64,000 nucleotides of DNA from JAHEDH01 sp963745865 (lineage in GTDB: Bacteria; Actinomycetota; Acidimicrobiia; Spongiisociales; ZC4RG35), in contig CAVUYZ010000002.1 of NCBI GenBank assembly GCA_963745865.1, positions 62,001-126,000 on the forward strand, given 5' to 3'. Numbering within the stretch: position 1 is the stretch's first letter; each line of letters starts with the position of its first letter. Position numbers and translations under genes: made by a program. A model generated the notes under the pieces. The model searched no databases, was not told the origin of the DNA, and saw only the letters and a list, made by a program, of their open reading frames with translations. Positions 36,722 to 47,581 of the stretch are shown in pieces.

Positions 36722-37442
36722 GTGACGGTCGCGCTCACCAAGACCGACCTGAGCCGGTTGGGTCGGTGCGAGCGCAGGGTCGCCTGGAGTCGGTTCGTCA
36801 GATTCCCAGGGCCGATCGTGGCGAGGACAGCGCCTCGATCCGTCGTGGGATCGTCTTTCACGACCTCATCACCCAAGCTGTCGACGGCGATCCGTCTGCG
36901 GTGCTGGACGGAGTGCTGCACCTGATCCCACCCGAGGAGCGGGCCGATTTCGAGTCGATGTTCACCACGCACCTCGCCCTGCTCGAAAGCGAGCGGCTCA
37001 CACAGGAAGCCGAAGGTGTGGGCAGGATCGACCTTCCTCCACGGTGAGCCGCACGAAATGAGGGCCGCGCCGTCTTGGGTGAGATCGATCTGACTGCGGA
37101 TGACGGCGACGGGCTCGCCCTCGTGGAGATCAAGACCGGGGCAGTGACCTCGGATCAGTCGGAGGCTGATCTCTATGCGGTCGGGTCGCCGCATGGTTCC
37201 GGGGCAGAGGTCGCGAGGTTCCCCGACTGACCGTTCATCGTCACTTCGTTCGCCCGCCGGACGGCGAGTGCATGGCGACTCCCTCCGACGCCGAGGGGAT
37301 CGACGCCGCGGAGGAGCGGCTGCGTTCCGTCGTCGCCCCCGCCTTCAAGTGGCAGATCGATCGCCCATCGAGCGTGGTACCGACCTACGGGCAGTGGTGT
37401 CAGGTCTGCGAGTTCGAGCCGATCTGTAGACCTGAACGTTGA
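36722..37442 (+). CDS. PD-(D/E)XK nuclease-superfamily protein (frameshifted)
   Basis: GTG 36722 begins VTVALTKTDLSRLGRCERRV, then GIVFHDLITQAVDGDPSAVL (the GxxxH region of RecB-like nucleases), GEIDLTADDGDGLALVEIKTG (catalytic D and E-x-K) and a C-terminal QWCQVCEFEPICRP cluster. This order, with a leading Cys and a trailing Cys cluster that could bind an Fe-S centre, is that of Cas4/RecB-type exonucleases. Three or more indels break the frame. No cas genes or repeats are nearby, so a repair or recombination role is more likely than CRISPR. Confidence 0.6.
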
Positions 37443-37779
37443 GTCAGGGTGACAGACCGGCTGCCAGGCCCGTCACCCGATGGGCACGTTCGCCGTGTGA
37501 TCCGGTCGTCTCCGAATCTCGGGGATCCGGCACCAGCGGCGCGGCGGCAACGGCTGCAACCGAGCGTGGCTCGGCCACCTCGATGCAGGTCTTGTCGATG
37601 CCCGGGAACCACGGTGATCTCGACGTCGATCCATGCAACGGTTCAAGACCGGCTCCGATCCTGCCGATGAAGACACAACCACCACCGACGTTGGGGAGCA
37701 AGGGCCAAGTGATCCTTCCAGTTCGAGCGGGCTGCCCGTGACGACGTTCAGCCGAGTCGATTCGATCTCGTACGAGACG
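37443..37779. other. Upstream region of the PAS kinase
   Basis: About 340 bp. A frame from ATG 37633 leads without stops into the kinase start and could add 49 residues, but it is low-complexity (Asp/Thr/Ser). No other feature is seen. Confidence 0.35.
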
Positions 37780-40431
37780 ATGTCCAATCCGTACCACCGC
37801 AGGCGGCTGTGGCTCGCCGTGTCGGGCGGGCTCGGACTCGCTCTCGTCGCCCTCGCCTCCGAGTCCGCCCCCTGTGGCTGCTCGTCGCGACCGCCGCGGT
37901 CGACGCCGCCCATGCCGTGTATCGGCTCAGACACCCGGGTGACTCCGCAGTCGATGCGATCGCGCTCGACATGCTGGTGATCTTCGTCGTGCTGGCTGTC
38001 TTGCGTCCCCCTTCGGCTGTGCTCCCCGTCGTGTTGATCTACCTCCTTGCGCCCCCGGGCATCTTCCTCGCCACCAGGGCGGCGGCCTGGGCGATCGGGA
38101 GCTCGCTTGTCGGCGTCTCGGCACTGCGGTGGCTGTTGCCGGCGACCGATCCCCAAGGGGCTGAGACCGTTGCGGTCGTAGCTGTCCTGGCGATCGCAGT
38201 GCTTCCCGCTGTCGTGTGGTTCCTCGCCGCCATTGCGGAGATACTGAGTGGTCGCCGGCGGATCGAGATGGATCTGGAACGGGCCGCCAGTCGTTTCGAG
38301 GCGCTCTTCGACCGGTCGGTGGTTCCCATGTTCAGGACCAGATTCGATGGCGTCCTCATCGACGCGAACGCTTCGCTGGTCGAGTTGTTGCGGGCCCCCG
38401 ACGGCGACGCCCTCGAGGGCATCTCGGTCCTCAGGCTCTACGAGCACCCTGCACGACGCATCAGGATGATCGAATCCTTGGAACGGTGGGGCCAGGTCAA
38501 GGGACTCGAAGTAGACCTGCGGAGGCTCGACGGGTCGGTCTTTCTCGCCAGGATCACCGCGTCGCTGGTCGAGCAAGACGACGAAACGGTGATCGAGGGA
38601 ATCCTCGAAGACGTCACCGACGAGAGGATCGCAGAGGAGCGAGAGCGAATCTCGTCTCAGGTGTTCAATCAGCTGGGATCGGCGGTCGTGATCTCCGATG
38701 CGGAGCGAAGGATCACATTCTGGAACCGCTGTGCCGAGGAGATGTTCGGACTGAGTGAAGGGGATGTCATCGGGAAGTCAGCGCGCGACGTCCTCAAGAG
38801 CCCACGCATCGGTGACGCCGACGACGTTGGTTCGCGACTCGACTCTGCCGGCTTCTGGCAGGGTGAAGCCGACGTTCTCGCCGAAGACGGCACGATCGTG
38901 CAATGTGCGGTGTCGGTGTCGCTCGTCGAAACGGCGGACGGATCTCCCGCGGATTCGCGATGGTGTTCACGGACAGGGCGAGAGGAACGCCGTCAGAAGG
39001 GACCTGCGTTTCAGGCCGCGGTTCTCGAACACGTTCACAATGCCGTCATCGCCACCGATCCTGATGGTCGCGTCACGTACTGGAATCCCGCAGCCGAGCG
39101 CATGTACGGCTGGGATGCCTCAGAGGCTGTCGGGTCTCGTGTCAGGGACCTCACGGTTCCCGTGACCGGAAGGGTGGCGGCGGCCGAAGTGATGGAGACG
39201 CTCGCTCGCAACGGAAGATGGCAGCGCGAATTGGAGCTCGCAAGACGGGACGGGTCGACGTTCTCCGCTCTCGTCACCAATGCGGTTCTCACGGACGACA
39301 ACGGTGAGACGCTGGGAGTCGTGAGTGTGTCGGCCGATCTCACCGACCTGAAACAGGCGCAGGATCGAGCGCGTGACTCGGGCGACCTCGCTCGTTCGGT
39401 GCTCGAGTCGCTTCATTCGCCCGTGGCCGTAGTCGACTACACCGGTGAGATCATCCACGTCAACGGCGCGTGGATCCGCTTCGCAGTCCTCAATGACGGA
39501 GACCTGCTATCCACCGGTATCGGCGCCAATTACCTCGACGTCTGCGGCCGAGCCGCAGAGATGGTGCCCGACGCCGCCCAGGCGGCCGATGGGCTCCGAG
39601 ACGTCCTCGACGGGCGGCTCGACAGCTTCAGCTTCGAGTACCCGTGCCATGGTCCGAGAGAGGAGCGGTTCTACCGGATGCAGGTCGCCCCGATCCACAA
39701 CACCGGCGCCGTCGTCAGCCACATCGACGTCACCGCCGACGAACTGGCCAAGCGGCGTTGGAGGAGGTCGTCGTCGAGAAGGACAGTTCCTCGCCGCGGT
39801 CTCCCACGAGCTTCGGACACCCTTGACAGCCGTCGTCGGTTTCGCCGAGTGTCTCCGATCCGGAGAGCTCGACGCAGAGGACCTCCCGGTGTTCCACGAC
39901 CTGGTGGCCGACCAGGCGCGAGAGGTGGCCGACCTCGTGGAAGACCTCCTCGTGGTCGGGCGCCTCGACATAGCGACGCTCGCCATCCACCCCGAGTCGT
40001 TGTTGGCGGACGCAGTGGCCGACCTGGTGGTCCGACCGTGGAACTCCTCGACTGAGATCAGCGTGCAGGTCGACGGATCCGACCGAGTCTCTCCCGTCTT
40101 TGCAGATCCGTTGCGGCTTCGTCAGATCCTTCGAAATCTCATCTCGAACGCCGTGCGCCACGGAGAGCCTCCGATCGACGTCGAGATCTCGACGGTTGGC
40201 CACGACACGATCTTCGCCATCTCGGACTTCGGTGACGGGGTTCGTGAGGAGGTTCGGGAGAGCCTGTTTCATCCATACTCGCGGGCCGCTCACTCCGATG
40301 GCCAACCGGGCTCGGTGGGACTCGGGCTCTTCGTGTCGAAACGCCTCGCGGAGCTGATGGGGGGCACGATCGAATACCGTCGTGCCCACGGGCGGACCAG
40401 CTTCACCGTGACGCTGCCGGCAGGCCCCTGA
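37780..40431 (+). CDS. Multi-PAS membrane sensor histidine kinase (frameshifted)
   Basis: ATG 37780 starts SNPYHRRRLWLAVSGGLGLA, the first of several hydrophobic helices (to about residue 155) forming a membrane sensor. Then come PAS domains beginning EALFDRSVVPMFRTRFDG, NQLGSAVVISDAERRITFWN, VLEHVHNAVIATDPDGRVTYW and ESLHSPVAVVDYTGEIIHVN, and the transmitter: H-box AAVSHELRTPLTAVVGFAEC, N-box LRNLISNAVRHGE, G1 DFGDGV and G2 SVGLGLFVSKRLAE. Indels near 37862, 38945-39010 (compensating) and 39770 interrupt the frame. About 880 residues when joined. No regulator gene is adjacent. Confidence 0.85.
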
Positions 40432-40437
40432 TCCCGG

Positions 40438-41396
40438 TCAGGGTGCCCAACCATCGACGGACATGCCGACCAGTGTCCAGCTCGAACCTGTCCAATCAAA
40501 GAACACGTACCACGTGAGCCAGTCGAGTCCGGTGACGTTCGGATCGTCACCGGGATCGTGGAAGGCGACATAGTCGAAGTTCTGGAATTGCGCGGGGATG
40601 AACGGTGGAGCCGACTCCGGACCCTGCAGCGGCTGGTTCACGGCTGTCTGGAGATCCGGTCGCCGACCACACCCGCAAGACTCGCAGCGATCTCGTTGGT
40701 GAACGTGTCGGACGCCACCGGTTGGCCGGGGCCGGCGGCCTCGCCGCCCCAGTCGTAGACGGTCTGGTCAAGGAAGGGGTTCTGGCTCGGCGGCCACGAT
40801 TTCATCGGGTCGAAGTGGATCACATGAAACCCCTTCGGACTCACGATCGAGGGCCACGCAGGACCGGAGCCGGTTTGCGCCCAGTTCGAAAGTGCGCCAC
40901 TCGGGGCGTTGGATGCGAACGATGCGTCATCGATCTCCTCGGTGATGAATCGGTCGTTCACCCAGCCCGTCTGGCCATCGAACTCGACCTCGAGCCAATG
41001 GTCGCCGGTGTCGAGGGTCTCCGTCATCCCAGTGGCGACAATGCCCCTCTCGGTCGGATCGAGTGTGAAGAGGATCTCGCCGAGCGGTTCGTCGCGAACG
41101 TTCAGCACGTCGTCGGGAGCGACCAGGACGACCGCCCAGGTGGTGGCGGCCACAGGGTCCGTGGTGGTCGGCGGAGCTGTGGTCGTCGCAGCCAAAGTCG
41201 TCGTTGGCGCGTCCGATGTGGTTGTGGTGGCGGCTGGCGTCGTCGTGGTCGTTCGATGCTCGTCGTCGTCGGAGCGGTTGTAACGGTCGAGCCGGAATCG
41301 CTGCATCCCGTCGCCACAACCGAGAGAACGACACCGATCACGATGGTGGTTCGCTTGATGGAGGTGCTGTTCGCGCTCGTCGTCACCGTACTTCGG
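40438..41396 (-). CDS. SH3-domain lipoprotein with Thr-rich stalk (frameshifted)
   Basis: GTG 41396 begins a lipoprotein signal (RTTIVIGVVLSVVATGC, lipobox ATGC), followed after one indel by a Thr/Ala/Pro-rich stalk and a bacterial SH3-like domain (VLNVRDEPLGEI to HWLEVEFDGQTGWVNDRFIT). A C-terminal domain (FHVIHFDPMKSWPPSQNPFL, then in another frame FDYVAFHDPGDDPNVTGLDW) ends at 40438. SH3 domains of this type often bind cell-wall peptides. It lies just after lgt, the enzyme that would lipidate it, overlapping by about 13 bp. Confidence 0.7.
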
Positions 41397-42212
41397 TGTC
41401 TCCATCGGACCCATGTCTGTCTCGGCGCACCTGAAGGGTGCGGAGCAATCCGAGGGCACCGGCCGCGACCAGTATCGAGACCCAGCCATTGCGGCTGATT
41501 CCGAGGAGACGGAAGGTCGTGTCCGTGCGGATCAGTTCCAGCGTGAATCTGCCGACGGCGTACAGGATCGCATAGACCATGAACAGGCCGCCCGTGGGAA
41601 GCCGGCCCCGTCGCTCGAGCCACAGCAGCAGAGGGATGACCAAGACGAGGTTCCACAGGGATTCGTACAGGAAGGTCGGGTGGAACGTTGTCGCGTCGGC
41701 ATACGCCTCGGGCCGGAAACGGGGAGCGATCTCGACCGCCCATGGCAGATCACTCGGTGTGCCGAACAGCTCCTGGTTGAAGTAGTTGCCCCATCGACCG
41801 ATCGCTTGAGCGAGCGGGATCGCCACGGCGGCGGCATCCATCAGGCGCCACGGATCGCCGCCCATTCGCCGGATCATCAGGACTGCCGTCACGGTGCCGA
41901 CGGTCAGGCCACCGAAGGCGCCAGCCCGCCCTCCCAGATGGCGATGATCTTCCACAATTCGCCCTCGAACCGACCGAGGTGGGTCGACACATACGCGATC
42001 CTCGCTCCGATGAACCCAAGGATGACTGCCCATACCAAGATCCGTTCGAGCGCTTGTCGCTCGTCGTCGGTATCGGCGTATCGGTTGACGGTGAGGGTCA
42101 TGCTGAGAATCACGCCGAGGCCGATCAGCAGTCCGTAGACATGGATCTCGAAGGGGCCGAGCGGGATGCTGCTCCAGGGAGGAGAGGGGATCGAGGCGAG
42201 CGCGGTCATCAT
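41383..42212 (-). CDS. lgt: Prolipoprotein diacylglyceryl transferase (one frameshift)
   Basis: Lgt moves diacylglycerol from phosphatidylglycerol to the lipobox Cys. MTALASIPSPPWSSIPLGPF, the membrane helix IHVYGLLIGLGVILSMTLTV and LWKIIAIWEGGL lead to an indel near 41925, after which AFGGLTVGTVTAVLMIRR, the Lgt signature AIGRWGNYFNQELFGTP and FHPTFLYESLWNLVLVIPLL complete the protein. One extra G joins the halves. Total about 275 residues with six to seven membrane segments, as expected. The start overlaps the radical-SAM stop (TGATG at 42212). Lgt is normally single-copy, which argues for a sequence error. Confidence 0.9.
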
Positions 42213-43220
42213 CAGCACGGTATCGCACTGGCGAGGATGAAGGGTCCGACGAAAGTCCTGATCAGTGGCCGAAGAGCGCCGGTTGATCGCAGGTGGGGGA
42301 GGCCTCCAGCTCGTCTGGCTGTCGATCCGATCGTGTCGGCCGATGTGCACCGGCTGGAGTCGCTCCGGTTGCGGTACAACTCCCGGTAGTCGGCGGTCAG
42401 TTCGGGGCGATGGGTGCGGAGCCACTCCATCCAGTGGGACTTCATCGGAGGCGAGAGATGCAGCAGCATCGGGGTGGCGAATCTGGCGCCGGCATCCTCG
42501 GCGGCCGCCATCACCTCGGCCACCTGATCCTCGCCGTCGCTGATGTGTGGGAGCAGGGGAGCGATCAGCACGCCGCTCGGCACTCCGGCCTCGTTGAGCC
42601 GCTTCACCGCTGCCATCCGCTGCCGGGGATGGGGTGTGCCGGGTTCGGTTTCCCTCCAGACACCCTCGTCGAGGGTGGCGATCGAGAAGTCGACGGACAC
42701 ATCGGTGCGCTCAGCAGCCTCGATGAAAAGATCGAGATCACGGATCGCCAGGGTGGACTTCGTCAGGATCGAGAAAGGATTCCTCCGTTCGGCCAGCACC
42801 TCGACGATGCCTCGTGTGAGCCGGTACTTCCCTTCGGCTCGTTGGTAGGGGTCGGTGTTGGTCCCCATGGCGATGCGGTCGCCTGCCCATCACGGCCATC
42901 TCGGCGCGAGTCAGCGCCACCGCGTTGGTCTTGACCACGATCTGACGATCGAAGTCGGATCCGATGTCGAAGCCGAGATACTCGTGGGTGGGGCGGGCGA
43001 AGCAATAGGTGCAGGCGTGGCTGCACCCGCGGTAGGGGTTGATCGTGTAGCGGAACGGGACCTGCGACGAGTCAGGAACCCGGTTGATGACAGTCTTGGA
43101 TTCCACCTCGTGGAAGGTGAGGGATCGGTACTCGCCGGTTCCGATCACGCGTCGTGCGGGCTGGAAGAGGCGGGGAGCGCTCGGCCCGAGTGAGGACCAC
43201 CGGAAGGATTGCTGCGTCAT
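42212..43220 (-). CDS. Radical SAM protein, Rv2578c-like (one frameshift)
   Basis: The N-terminal half has FRYTINPYRGCSHACTYCFA, with the C-x3-C-x2-C motif for the 4Fe-4S cluster that cleaves S-adenosylmethionine. After an indel near 42880 the frame resumes with MGTNTDPYQRAEGKYRLTRG and RNPFSILTKSTLAIRDLDLF, ending near 42212. This order matches the family typified by mycobacterial Rv2578c and by SplB-like lyases; its reaction is unknown. The last ~50 residues may be scrambled by a further indel. It overlaps lgt. Confidence 0.8.
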
Positions 43221-43251
43221 GATCGACCGAGTATATCGAACATATGTTCGA

Positions 43252-43797
43252 TCAGGTCAGGATGATGGACGACTCGGCGTCGAGGGCGGGAATCGGCACG
43301 TATGTCCGGGCCGAGGCCACCACCGAGTCGGTCGCCGGGAGGCCGCGCCCGTATGGCAACCTGCTGATCGCCGAGACGATCGCCGGTTCGCTCGGTTCGA
43401 CCAGAACGATGCGTCTCGGCGCGAGCGCCGGCAAATGGTCGAGATACCAATGAGCCCGGGTCCCTGAGATCTGAGGGTCGACGAAATAGAAGTCCGGAAT
43501 CGGGGCATCGCTCATGAGTCCGATCGCGAGTTCGAGATCTGACTGCTCGCCGTCGAGCCGTCGCGCCCATTCCCGTACCACTGGAGCCAGAGGATCGCGG
43601 GTCATGACCGTGTAGATGGTCGATCGTCGGAGTGCGGCACTCCATGCCGTCTGAAGCTGGGCGGCCCAGTCCGGCAGTGATTCGATCGGTTCGGGGACCA
43701 ATTCCCTGGCGACGTTGCCGGCTGCATCCGCCACCCGCTCACTCGGCTCCTCGAACCGAGATCCGATGGTCGCAATCAGTGTCGTCACGCGTTGCAT
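43252..43797 (-). CDS. Hypothetical protein
   Basis: An intact 181-residue soluble protein from MQRVTTLIATIGSRFEEPSE to IPALDAESSIILT. Segments such as AQLQTAWSAALRRSTIYTVM and APRRIVLVEPSEPAIVSAIS suggest an alternating alpha/beta fold, but I do not recognise a family. It lies between the radical SAM gene (same strand, 31 bp) and a divergent acyl-CoA dehydrogenase gene. Confidence 0.6.
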   Translation of the reverse strand: MQRVTTLIATIGSRFEEPSERVADAAGNVARELVPEPIESLPDWAAQLQTAWSAALRRSTIYTVMTRDPLAPVVREWARRLDGEQSDLELAIGLMSDAPIPDFYFVDPQISGTRAHWYLDHLPALAPRRIVLVEPSEPAIVSAISRLPYGRGLPATDSVVASARTYVPIPALDAESSIILT

Positions 43798-43833
43798 CAG
43801 CGGTACGGTAGAACCTGACCCAGGGAAGGTGAC

Positions 43834-44983
43834 ATGACCGCGACCATCTACGAGACCGAGGATCTCGCAGCGATCCGATCACAGACGCGGCGCTTCGTCG
43901 AGGAGAAGGTTCGCGGCAAAGGGCGACGAGTGGGAGGAGCGTGGCGAGGTACCCCGTTCGATCCTCCGATGAGATGGGGTCGATCGGATTCTTCGGACTC
44001 AGGGTCCCCGAGGAGTACGGGGGGATCGGCATGGGCGAACTGGCGTCGGTCGTCCTCGCCGAGGAGTTGGCGGGCGGCACCTACGGCGGATTCACGGCGA
44101 CAGCGATCGTTCACACGGACCTCGCCATGCCGTATCTGCTCAATTTCGGCAGCGACGAACAGAAGCGGCGCTGGCTTCCCGGACATGCTGACGGGGAAGA
44201 TCATTCACTGCGATCGGCGTGACCGAGCCGGATGCAGGCTCCGACGTCGGTGCGATCCGAACCTCGGCTGTGCGTGACGGAGACGGTTGGCGTCTCAACG
44301 GATCGAAGCTGTACATCACCAACGGTGGGGTCGCCGACCTGCTGTTCATCGCTGCGAAGACCAATTCGGAGGTCAAGTCCTCGCGAGGGATCACGATCTT
44401 TGCCGTCCCGTCTGACACCGAGGGGTTCGAAGCGAGCAGGAAGCTCGACAAGATGGGATGGCGCTCCTCCAACACCGCAGAACTGAGCTTCGAGGATGCG
44501 TGGGTGCCCGACGAGAACGTCATCGGCGACGTGGACAGGGGCTTTTACTCGATCATGAACAACTTCCAGAACGAGCGGTTGGTCCTCGGCGCGATGGCCG
44601 TTGGCGAGGCCAGCACGGCGATCGAGATCACGCTGGATTGGGTCAGGAACCGTATGGCGTTCGGAGCGCCACTGTGGGACAAGCAAGCCATACGCCAGCG
44701 TCTGGCGATGGATGCTGCGGAAGTCGAAGCGGCTCGTCAGCTCGTGTACCACGCCGGATGGTTGATGGAGCAGGGCCACGATGCCGTCAAGGAGGTCTCG
44801 ATGGTGAAGTCATGCTTCGGCGAGCTCGTGAACCGTGTGCTCTACGACTGCGTGCAGTTCCACGGCGGGATGGGCTATCTCCGTGAGAGCGCTGTCGAGC
44901 GGATGTATCGCGACGCTCGGCTCCACTCGATCGGTGGTGGAGCAACCGAGGTCATGCTCGAGGAAATCGCCAAGAGGATGTGA
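43834..44983 (+). CDS. Acyl-CoA dehydrogenase (frameshifted)
   Basis: Across frames: MTATIYETEDLAAIRSQTRR, GDEWEERGEVPRSILR, MGSIGFFGLRVPEEYGGIGM, TAIVHTDLAMPYLLNFGSDE, then from 44219 one intact frame with TEPDAGSDVGAIRTSA (FAD/substrate motif), VRNRMAFGAPLWDKQAIRQR and VQFHGGMGYLRESAVERMYR. This is a complete FAD-dependent acyl-CoA dehydrogenase of about 382 residues, acting in fatty-acid or branched-chain oxidation. At least three indels fall in 43915-44210, while the last 255 residues are clean. Confidence 0.85.
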
Positions 44984-44990
44984 AGACAGG

Positions 44991-45380
44991 TCAACTCTCG
45001 ATCGTGCCGGCCGCCCTGAGCGACGCCTCGAACTGTTCTCGCTCTTCGAGTCTGTGGTAGCGGAGCTCGGTCGCCATCCAGATCGACTTCGACCATGGGT
45101 AGAACAGCACGGGAACGAGGAGGGCCACGGCGATGGTCGCGACGAAGAGGGCATCCCAGGCAACGTCCGGCCATGTCAATGAGATACCGAGGCCGATGGT
45201 GCCGAGGACCACGATCAGCGTCGCCGCCATATTGATGATCATGGCTCCGACCCAGTATCCGGGCTCGCGCTCGAACATGAAGCCGCACGTCGGACAGTGA
45301 TCCTTGAGCGCCGCCCATCCTCGGAAGATGTGGCGGCCACCACGGCGCGGACAGCGCCGAACGATGGCCCGGCCGAGCAT
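44991..45380 (-). CDS. DUF983-family membrane protein
   Basis: 129 residues. Cysteines in CPRRGGRHIFRGW and HCPTCGFMFEREPGYWVGAM form the DUF983 zinc-ribbon-like N-terminus; two hydrophobic segments follow (AMIINMAATLIVVLGTIGLG and ALFVATIAVALLVPVLFY). Function is not established. It is convergent with the acyl-Co A dehydrogenase gene (8-bp gap) and divergent from pdxH. Confidence 0.85.
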   Translation of the reverse strand: MLGRAIVRRCPRRGGRHIFRGWAALKDHCPTCGFMFEREPGYWVGAMIINMAATLIVVLGTIGLGISLTWPDVAWDALFVATIAVALLVPVLFYPWSKSIWMATELRYHRLEEREQFEASLRAAGTIES

Positions 45381-45465
45381 CGAACAGGGAGGCCGATGGA
45401 TCTCTCATTGGCGGAAGCGTATCGGGATCTGCGGCTTGGACAATCCGTTCGGTACGGTTCCAAGC

Positions 45466-46107
45466 GTGAGCGAACCATGGATCAGTGCGCTGCGGCATGA
45501 GTACGAGTCGGAGTCGTTCGGGATGGGCGATGCCGATCCCGATCCGTTCGTCCAATTCGATCGCTGGTTCACCGAAGCGATGAGCGCGGCCGTGGACGAA
45601 CCGAACGCCATGGTCCTCTCCACCGTGGGTGCCGACGGTGGACCCGATTCGAGAGCGGTGTTGCTGAAGTCTTTCGACGAAGCGGGCTTCGTGTTCTTCT
45701 CGAACTACAGATCGAAGAAGGCAGTCGACATGGCGACCACTCCGTCTGTGGCGTTGCTGTTTGTGTGGCTTTCGCTGCATCGCCAAGTGCGCGTGCAGGG
45801 AACGGTCACGATGATCTCCAAGAGCCAGTCCGATGACTATTTCTCGACCCGCCCGCTCGGCGCCAGAATCGGCGCAGTCGCATCCCCACAGAGTCGGGAG
45901 ATCCCCGGACGCGAGTGGCTGCAGAGTCGATACGACGAGGTGAGCGCCGGAGCCTCCGACCAACTGGCTCGGCCGGACGACTGGGGCGGATATCTGGTGG
46001 CGCCCAGGGCCTTCGAATTCTGGCAGGGCCGCGAGAACCGGCTTCACGATCGCATCCGGTACGCCCGAATCGACGCAGCGTGGAGTCGCGTCCGGCTGGC
46101 CCCCTGA
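45466..46107 (+). CDS. pdxH: Pyridoxamine/pyridoxine 5'-phosphate oxidase
   Basis: PdxH uses FMN and oxygen to make pyridoxal 5'-phosphate. The 213 residues contain MVLSTVGADGGPDSRAVLLK and FVFFSNYRSKKAVDM (FMN site), RPLGARIGAVASPQSREI and the C-terminal signature EFWQGRENRLHDRIRY. GTG 45466 is chosen because it gives the normal N-terminus VSEPWISALRHEY; the open frame further upstream is antisense to the DUF983 gene. The frame is intact. The MBL hydrolase gene starts 19 nt downstream. Confidence 0.94.
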   Translation: MSEPWISALRHEYESESFGMGDADPDPFVQFDRWFTEAMSAAVDEPNAMVLSTVGADGGPDSRAVLLKSFDEAGFVFFSNYRSKKAVDMATTPSVALLFVWLSLHRQVRVQGTVTMISKSQSDDYFSTRPLGARIGAVASPQSREIPGREWLQSRYDEVSAGASDQLARPDDWGGYLVAPRAFEFWQGRENRLHDRIRYARIDAAWSRVRLAP

Positions 46108-46126
46108 GCCCATAGACTCGATCGCC

Positions 46127-46873
46127 GTGCGTGTCACCGTTCTCGGATCCAGCGGGACCTATCCGAGCCCCGCGAATCCGGCCTCCTCGTTCTTGATCTC
46201 CACCGATACCACCGCCATCTGGTGTGATGCAGGACCCGGGAGCTTTCAGGCACTCGCCAGGGTGATGGATCCTTCCGGGATTGCCGGGGTTGTCTTGTCG
46301 CATCGCCATTCCGATCATTGCATTGATCTGCTGGCGGCCTACCACACGTTGGCGTATCGACCCGGGCAGGTCGAGAGACTTCCGGTGCTCGCCGATCAGA
46401 GTGTCGTCGATCGCCTGCTCGCGTTTCTGGACGCCGGCGACGACCACACCATTCACTCGGTCTTTCGATTCGACCCACCCGAGGACGGGGTCGTCATCCA
46501 CCTGGGGAACGTGTCGATACTTCCGGTCGCCATGAGCCACTCGGCGCCAACCTTCGGGTCTGTGTTCGACGCCGACGGGAAGCGGGTCTTCTACACGGCA
46601 GACACAGGGCGCGGTCCGTGGGAGGAGCGCATCAGCGACGTCGATCTGTTGATCTGCGAGGCGACATTTCAAACGAGCGATGCCGCGCGGAATCCGGGTG
46701 GTCATCTGACCGCTCGGGAAGCCGGCGAAATTGCCACACGGGTGGGAGCGGCAAGACTGCTCCTCACGCATGTCCCTCCCCATCTCGATCCGGCGGTGTC
46801 GGTACTCGAGGCGGAAGACACATTCGGAGGCCCCGTCATGATGGCGGAGCCCGGAGCGACCCACGAGGTTTGA
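46127..46873 (+). CDS. MBL-fold metallo-hydrolase
   Basis: 248 residues with VVLSHRHSDHCIDLLAAYHT (the H-x-H-x-D-H zinc motif), VFYTADTGRGPWEER (metal-binding Asp) and LLLTHVPPHLDP (terminal His), resembling RNase Z or cyclic-nucleotide phosphodiesterase-like MBL proteins. In actinobacteria this gene commonly sits just before rph, as here, with only 3 nt between them, suggesting an RNA-processing role (inference). The start is GTG 46127. Confidence 0.88.
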   Translation: MRVTVLGSSGTYPSPANPASSFLISTDTTAIWCDAGPGSFQALARVMDPSGIAGVVLSHRHSDHCIDLLAAYHTLAYRPGQVERLPVLADQSVVDRLLAFLDAGDDHTIHSVFRFDPPEDGVVIHLGNVSILPVAMSHSAPTFGSVFDADGKRVFYTADTGRGPWEERISDVDLLICEATFQTSDAARNPGGHLTAREAGEIATRVGAARLLLTHVPPHLDPAVSVLEAEDTFGGPVMMAEPGATHEV

Positions 46874-46876
46874 ACG

Positions 46877-47581
46877 ATGACGCGAACCAGAGAACACGAC
46901 GAATTGCGGCCGGTCAGATTGCATCTCGGATTCACCGAAGCAACCCCCGGCTCGGTGCTGATCGAGATGGGGAAGACCCGAGTGCTGTGCACCGCTTCGC
47001 TCGAGAGTGACGTGCCCCGATGGATGCGAGGATCTGGCAAGGGATGGGTCACCGCCGAGTACGGCATGCTGCCGGGCTCGAGCGACAGCAGGATCCGTCG
47101 CGACTCCTACACCAAGGGTCGCCAGCAGGAGATCTCGAGGCTCATCGGTCGGGCGCTTCGGGCGGTTGTCGACATGAAGGCGATGGGCGAAGGAATGGTG
47201 AGGGTCGACTGTGACGTCATCGAGGCCGACGGTGGGACCCGGACAGCCGCCGTCACGGGAGCATGGATCGCTCTGCATCAAGCGTTCGATTGGGCGGTGG
47301 CCGAAGGCAAGATGGCCCGGAATCCGATCATCGATCAGGTGGCTGCCATCTCGGTCGGCATCGTTGATGGCGAGACCCTGCTCGACCTCGAGTACGTCGA
47401 TGACGTGAATGCCGACGTCGACATGAACGTCGTTATGTCGGGACGTGAGCTTCTCATCGAAGTCCAGGGCACCGCAGAGGGAGCCCCCTTCAGCCGTGAA
47501 GATCTCGACGGGATGCTCGATCTCGCTGCGGGAGGCATCGCCGAGTTGGTCGAGGCACAGAAGGCTGCGACCCCGCCGTGA
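46877..47581 (+). CDS. rph: Ribonuclease PH
   Basis: RNase PH trims tRNA 3' ends phosphorolytically. 234 residues: LGFTEATPGSVLIEMGKTRV, GWVTAEYGMLPGSSDSRIRR, GRQQEISRLIGRALRAVVDM and VRVDCDVIEADGGTRTAAVT are the conserved blocks, with the phosphate-binding Arg in GGTRTA. Intact frame. The stop overlaps the rdgB GTG start by 4 nt (GTGA). Confidence 0.96.
   Translation: MTRTREHDELRPVRLHLGFTEATPGSVLIEMGKTRVLCTASLESDVPRWMRGSGKGWVTAEYGMLPGSSDSRIRRDSYTKGRQQEISRLIGRALRAVVDMKAMGEGMVRVDCDVIEADGGTRTAAVTGAWIALHQAFDWAVAEGKMARNPIIDQVAAISVGIVDGETLLDLEYVDDVNADVDMNVVMSGRELLIEVQGTAEGAPFSREDLDGMLDLAAGGIAELVEAQKAATPP

Noticed and set aside
10250..37442. Integron cassette array, because of many small accessory genes
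   Set aside because: Genes lie in both orientations, no attC-type sites recur between them and no integron integrase is present.
36722..37442. Cas4 of a CRISPR system
   Set aside because: No other cas genes or repeat arrays are visible in the window.
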